From positions 62,001 to 126,000 of the forward strand of contig NZ_WHNY01000041.1 in NCBI RefSeq assembly GCF_013141695.1: a stretch of DNA of 64,000 nt, in the 5' to 3' direction. Positions within the stretch are counted from its first letter, which is position 1. Each line of letters starts with the position of its first letter. The position numbers and the translations under genes were made by a program. This DNA comes from Paenibacillus plantarum. GTDB lineage: Bacteria > Bacillota > Bacilli > Paenibacillales > NBRC-103111. Below the pieces are notes generated by a model. That model was not told the DNA's origin. It made no database searches and saw nothing but the letters and a program-made list of their open reading frames with translations. Shown in pieces: positions 59,774-64,000 of this stretch.

Positions 59774-61093
59774 ATGAATAAAAAGTTTAGCTTACTTATG
59801 GGCACGCTGCTAGTCACAACATCAGTAGTAACTGCCTGCGGTACCAAAACAGATACGCCGGCAGCAACCGGAGCTGCAACAGCACCAAGTTCGTCAACAG
59901 AGGTGAAGGCGCAGAAGCCTGTTACACTGAAATTCAGTATATGGGGCAACGATACCCACAAGAAAATGTATGAGGATATGATTGCTAAATATAAAGAGAG
60001 TAACCCGAACATCAGCGTGGAGATTACGATCATTCCTTTTGCTGACTACCAGCAGAAACTATCGATCATGCAAGCATCGAATTCAGCTCCAGACGTCGCA
60101 TGGCTCGCAGAACGTATGATTCCGCAATTCATTCAGGGCGGTCAGCTTCTTGAAGTAACTTCTTTGAAAGCGGATACGGCGTATAAATTTGATGAGGTAT
60201 ATCCGACAACGCTTGAATTGTTAACCAAAGACAGTAAAATCTATGGCATTCCATTTTCTACACCTACATCGATGATCTACTACAACAAAACGATGTTCAA
60301 AGCAAAAGGACTGGCAACGCCAACTGAGCTGTATAAGCAAGGGAAATGGAACTATGAGGAGTTCCTCAAAGCGGCCAAGACATTAGCTGACCCTGGAAAG
60401 GGTGTATATGGAACGAATTTTGTACGCAATGGCTGGACCAACTGGCCGGATGCCCTGCAAACCGTATTTAATTCATACGGTGCCGAACTGTTAAGCAAAG
60501 ATGGTGCGAAGTTTACTTTGAACTCCAAAGAGGGCGAGCAGGCGCTTCAGTTGTATTCGGATATGATCTTCAAGGATAAAGTGCATCCGAAGCCAGGGGA
60601 TCAAACGACGTTCGACACGGGGAAAATTGCCATGCAAAAGGAATTGTTCAGCTATATGGGTAAAGCTAAGGCGATCAAAGACTTCGAGTGGGATATCGCG
60701 CCATTGCCTCAGGGACCTAAAGGTGCGGGCACTACAATGGGATATGCTGGCGTTGTCGTTATGAAGGACAGTAAATTCCCGAAAGAAGCAACAGACTTCT
60801 TAAAATATATTACGAATAATGAGAATATGAACATTACGAGCCAATATTTCGTGCCAAGCCGCAAGTCGATTTTGGAATCGGAATCATTCCTGAAGCAAGG
60901 GCCATCACCTGAGAGTGTGAAGCTTGCCGTCATCGATCAAATGGTAGGCGCTACTACGTTGCCAGCTCACAAAAATTGGCAGCAAATTGATACCAAGATG
61001 CAAACGATTCTTGATTTGCTCTATGCGCAGTCGGGTACGGTGAAGGATGTATTGACCAAAGCCGAAAGTGAAGTAAGCCCGTTGCTCAAATAA
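59774..61093 (+). CDS. Sugar ABC transporter substrate-binding lipoprotein
   Basis: A 439-residue family-1 solute-binding protein. The lipobox is VTAC (Cys near 22) after a short signal; a Thr/Ala/Pro-rich linker follows. Domain signatures: VTLKFSIWGNDTHKKMYEDM, APDVAWLAERMIPQFIQGGQ, IYGIPFSTPTSMIYYNK and ATDFLKYITNNENM. It captures an oligosaccharide for the following permeases. AAAGGGG precedes the ATG. Confidence 0.94.
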   Translation: MNKKFSLLMGTLLVTTSVVTACGTKTDTPAATGAATAPSSSTEVKAQKPVTLKFSIWGNDTHKKMYEDMIAKYKESNPNISVEITIIPFADYQQKLSIMQASNSAPDVAWLAERMIPQFIQGGQLLEVTSLKADTAYKFDEVYPTTLELLTKDSKIYGIPFSTPTSMIYYNKTMFKAKGLATPTELYKQGKWNYEEFLKAAKTLADPGKGVYGTNFVRNGWTNWPDALQTVFNSYGAELLSKDGAKFTLNSKEGEQALQLYSDMIFKDKVHPKPGDQTTFDTGKIAMQKELFSYMGKAKAIKDFEWDIAPLPQGPKGAGTTMGYAGVVVMKDSKFPKEATDFLKYITNNENMNITSQYFVPSRKSILESESFLKQGPSPESVKLAVIDQMVGATTLPAHKNWQQIDTKMQTILDLLYAQSGTVKDVLTKAESEVSPLLK

Positions 61094-61272
61094 AGAAACG
61101 TCACGGTAGTGGAGAAGTTAGAGGAGAAGGAAGGTCTGACCGCGAGTGATGACCGGATTCTGACTAGATGCCTGAGCATGAGTCACATCCCTTTTACTCG
61201 AAGCTTCTTGCACTGCTATGGATTTCGTGCGCTTATGGATCGAATAACTTACAGAGAACGGAGAGAAACAAC

Positions 61273-62229
61273 ATGGATTCCGCAGGTGCGAAATTGACCC
61301 CATCCCTGCAGACAGGGCAACCCGTTTCCATCAGGAAACGTGCCAAGAGCCGCCTTGCTTCAAGTGGGGCATGGTATGCATACTTATTTATTTCTCCGAT
61401 GGTACTCGGATATATCATCTTCTTATTGATTCCAATTGTGGCTGCATTTGGCATGAGCTTCACCAATTACTCTCTCCTTCACGATACGGAATATGTAGGG
61501 TTGGATAACTACGAGAAAGCATTTCTGAACGACCCTTTATTTTGGAAGACGGTTTGGAACACATTGTACTTTTCGGCGGGGCTCATTCCCTTGAATTTGA
61601 TGCTCGCGCTTGGTTTAGCACTTCTGTTAAATAGAAAAATACCAGGAATCAGCCTGTTTCGAACCGCTATATTCACGCCGGTAGTGACTTCGATCGTCGT
61701 ATGGGCGATTGTGTGGAAATACATTTTTGCGACGGATGCTGGCTTGATCAATCAAATACTGCTGTTATTTAACATACAGGGACCCGCATGGCTTTACAAT
61801 TTTGGCTTGGCGATGCCAGTAGTTATTGTAGTTAGCGTATTGAAGAATGTAGGTCTGAATATGGTGATTTTCCTTGCTGCGTTGCAGGAGGTTCCCAAAA
61901 TGTACTACGAAGCTGCCAAGATTGACGGAGCCTCGCGCATGAGAACCTTCTGGAATATCACCTTCCCGATGATCTCACCAGCGTTTTTCCTGGCGCTTAT
62001 CCTAACCTTAATCGGTTCGCTGAAGGTATTCTCCCAAATCCAAGTCATGACGGACGGTGGTCCAGGGACTAGCACCTATGTGCTTGTGTACTATATTTAT
62101 CAGCAGGCGTTTAAGCAATTTGAATTCGGTTACGCATCTTCAATCGCTTTCATTTTGTTTTTCCTAGTGCTGATCTTGACCATCGTGCAATGGAATATGA
62201 GAAAGAGGTGGGTGCATCATGAACAATAA
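61273..62229 (+). CDS. Sugar ABC transporter permease (MalF/UgpA type)
   Basis: A 318-residue permease with six membrane helices and the EAA loop YYEAAKIDGASRMRTFWNIT-FPMISP (near 225), the docking site for the ATPase. ATG 61273 with GGAGAG upstream begins the real protein; the longer frame upstream is not protein-like. No ATPase gene is present in the window, as in many such loci that use a shared MsmX-type ATPase. The 61094-61272 gap holds nothing recognised. Confidence 0.93.
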   Translation: MDSAGAKLTPSLQTGQPVSIRKRAKSRLASSGAWYAYLFISPMVLGYIIFLLIPIVAAFGMSFTNYSLLHDTEYVGLDNYEKAFLNDPLFWKTVWNTLYFSAGLIPLNLMLALGLALLLNRKIPGISLFRTAIFTPVVTSIVVWAIVWKYIFATDAGLINQILLLFNIQGPAWLYNFGLAMPVVIVVSVLKNVGLNMVIFLAALQEVPKMYYEAAKIDGASRMRTFWNITFPMISPAFFLALILTLIGSLKVFSQIQVMTDGGPGTSTYVLVYYIYQQAFKQFEFGYASSIAFILFFLVLILTIVQWNMRKRWVHHEQ

Positions 62230-63061
62230 CCAACAGGGTATACTTCGAAACCTGCCTATTTATACAGCGCTTTCCCTTATATCACTCGTTATCTTGTTTC
62301 CATTCCTGTGGATGATCACGACTTCACTTAAGGATCCGACTAAAATATTTCTGTTTCCGCCGCAATGGATTCCTGATCCCATTTCTTGGTCCAATTTTAA
62401 GCAGGTTTTCGTTAAACAGCCTGAGTTTCCTCTTTATTTCTTCAATAGCGCTTATATAGCCATCGTGGTTACCATAGCTACTTGCTTGTTTGCGGCACTG
62501 GCTGGGTATGCGTTTGGCAAGATGAATTTTCGTTTCAAAAATATCATCTTCCTCATCCTCCTGACCGGCATGATGATTCCGACGGAAGTAACGGCGATTC
62601 CGATGTTCGTGTGGATGTCTAAGCTGCATCTGACCGACACACACTTCCCGTTAATTGTTCCTTCCGTATTAGGTGCAGGCGGAATATTCGGCGTATTTTT
62701 ACTTCGCCAATTTTTCATCATGGTACCCGATGAGCTGGAGGAAGCGGCGAAAATTGATGGCTGCACACCGTGGACAACATTCTGGCGTATCATGCTGCCG
62801 CTTTCTACGCCGGCGTTATCCACGCTCGCTATTTTTACATTTCTTCACAGCTGGGATAACTATTTCGATCCATTAATCTACATTAGCGATAATAAATTAT
62901 TTACTTTACCTGTTGGACTCAAGTTATTCACGGATACGGCAGGGACAGATTGGCACTTATTGATGGCAGCCTCCGTTATGGCGACTGTTCCCCTATTGCT
63001 TGTGTTCTTTATCGCCCAGAAGCGATTTATCGAAGGTGTAGCATTGACTGGTTTGAAATAA
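62219..63061 (+). CDS. Sugar ABC transporter permease (MalG/UgpE type)
   Basis: A 280-residue permease with six membrane helices and the EAA motif LEEAAKIDGCTPWTTFWRIM-LPLSTP (near 180). It overlaps the first permease by 11 bp, so the two are translated together. Partner of the lipoprotein at 59774. Confidence 0.94.
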   Translation: MNNNQQGILRNLPIYTALSLISLVILFPFLWMITTSLKDPTKIFLFPPQWIPDPISWSNFKQVFVKQPEFPLYFFNSAYIAIVVTIATCLFAALAGYAFGKMNFRFKNIIFLILLTGMMIPTEVTAIPMFVWMSKLHLTDTHFPLIVPSVLGAGGIFGVFLLRQFFIMVPDELEEAAKIDGCTPWTTFWRIMLPLSTPALSTLAIFTFLHSWDNYFDPLIYISDNKLFTLPVGLKLFTDTAGTDWHLLMAASVMATVPLLLVFFIAQKRFIEGVALTGLK

Positions 63062-63100
63062 GTAGAGAAGACAATCTACCATTAAAAAGGAGCAAGACTG

Positions 63101-64000
63101 ATGCTAAAAAAAGCGATAGCCAGTTTGATATGTTTTATCATGGTGCTGAGCATTGTAGTCGTTGTTAAACCTAAACCTGCATCCGCTTTAGCGGGTTTTC
63201 CAATTTTCAAATATCAGGGGCAAGTCTTGGATCCACTGAAATTAAAGTATAATCCGACAGACGAGATTATATTTCCGCAGGTTATTAACGCGAGGGAACA
63301 TATCGCGAATCCGTTAGGCAATTATTATTTGTACTATGCTCCTCACGATGCGCCAGGAGGAATTAATCTGGCTTATTCCGATTCCTTGGACGGGCCCTGG
63401 ACGGAATACGAAGCTAACCCGTTAATTTCCAATGTTTGGTCTCCTAATTACAGTGTGTCGCATGTGTCCTCACCATATATGATATGGAACGATGCAGCAC
63501 AGAAATATTACATGTATTACCATGGGGAAAATACGACGACAAGGGTTGCCTCAACCTTAGACGGCATCAACTTTACGTATGAGCAAAAAGCGCTTGGCAC
63601 TAGTGATTTTGTTGGCTTGATGGAAACCTCCTATGCCAAGGTGTTCAAGTACACGATTCCCTCCAAAAATAATACTTACATCATGCTGCTGATGGGTAAT
63701 ACCACAGCGAATAAAAGAAACATTTATCTGGCATGGTCGAATGATGGTCTCAACTGGACAACACAAAAGAATCCATTGATTACTTCCAATGCATCTGAAG
63801 GAACCAACTTGTCCGGTCCCACTTATTTTCCATGGAATGGCAAGCATTATGTAGCTTACCATGCGTCTTCGGGCAATGTGCATATTACCGAGGTTGGTGC
63901 TAATTTTGACCTGGAGAATCATCTGGGCATACTGCATGACTCTGATGACGTGATTGACCGGGGACGAACAGCCTCGGCTAACTTTGTATATGACGGCGAA
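63101..64000 (+). CDS. Secreted glycoside hydrolase-like protein, 3' end outside window
   Basis: The frame is open for 300 codons to the window edge. A Sec signal (KKAIASLICFIMVLSIVVVV, cleavage after ASA) is followed by a five-bladed-propeller-like region with repeated sugar-hydrolase-type motifs: NYYLYYAPHDAPGGINLAYS, DGPWTEYEANPLI, KYYMYYHGENTTTRVASTLD and NIYLAWSNDGLNW. This resembles GH43/GH130-type enzymes or GH32-like lectins. AAAAGGAGC precedes ATG 63101. It probably releases the sugar imported by the upstream transporter. Confidence 0.8.
   Translation, partial: MLKKAIASLICFIMVLSIVVVVKPKPASALAGFPIFKYQGQVLDPLKLKYNPTDEIIFPQVINAREHIANPLGNYYLYYAPHDAPGGINLAYSDSLDGPWTEYEANPLISNVWSPNYSVSHVSSPYMIWNDAAQKYYMYYHGENTTTRVASTLDGINFTYEQKALGTSDFVGLMETSYAKVFKYTIPSKNNTYIMLLMGNTTANKRNIYLAWSNDGLNWTTQKNPLITSNASEGTNLSGPTYFPWNGKHYVAYHASSGNVHITEVGANFDLENHLGILHDSDDVIDRGRTASANFVYDGE

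Overview
The window looks like chromosome of a spore-forming Gram-positive of the Paenibacillus group. This rests on strong AGGAGG-type ribosome sites, GerP-like germination proteins, an alpha/beta-type SASP, a YjcZ-type peptide, a SinR/SinI pair, a YesM/YesN-type two-component system with a sugar ABC transporter, and futalosine-pathway menaquinone genes (mqnB, mqnD). The genus is inferred from family content only.

Region 1 (1-8.4 kb) is regulatory and biofilm-like. It holds the end of glmS, a SinR-like gene, a clear sinR and a convergent sinI. These are followed by a Tat-type phosphoesterase, a secreted Asn-rich repeat protein with a SinR-type box upstream, a small integrase-like protein lacking its first catalytic Arg, a divergent XRE regulator that can only start at CTG, a zinc-ribbon peptide, an LCP enzyme, and a PilZ-like protein followed by a gene broken by an early TAG. 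Ten copies of a 15-bp operator-like sequence, GATAC-N5-GTATC, lie between these genes.

Region 2 (8.4-18.3 kb) is a collinear exopolysaccharide operon: Wzz/kinase pair, galU, priming transferase, PssD/PssE, GT4, polymerase, flippase, pyruvyltransferase-like and acyltransferase genes. It ends at a terminator that begins a MITE-like element (18289-18686).

Region 3 (18.7-24.1 kb) is housekeeping: DUF2621 protein, nfo, purU, tkt, ppnP.

Region 4 (24.1-40.3 kb) is a PBSX-type contractile tail locus. It has ImmA peptidase, XRE repressor, ArpU-like activator, sheath, tube, chaperone with a -1 frameshift signal, repeat-rich tape measure, baseplate, receptor-binding protein, holin and lysin. No terminase, portal, capsid or phage integrase gene is present, so it reads as a tailocin (phage-tail-like bacteriocin).

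Region 5 (40.3-56.9 kb) mixes metabolism and sporulation: a dehydrogenase-PilZ fusion, pgi, yvyE, TetR, DUF1128, GNAT, an FAD/Rieske oxidoreductase, GerP-like genes, Hsp20, SASP, gtrA/gtrB, YjcZ, AraC and ArsR regulators, mqnB and mqnD. Two gene-free stretches (44980-45572 and 54031-54653) carry 9-bp minisatellites and copies of a palindromic element whose four units are spaced exactly 51/62/51 bp. The third copy is inside the MITE-like element.

Region 6 (57.1-64 kb) is a carbohydrate uptake locus: YesM/YesN-type sensor and regulator, a 27-bp palindrome, a binding lipoprotein, two permeases and the start of a secreted glycosidase-like protein that runs off the window. No tRNA, rRNA or CRISPR array was recognised.
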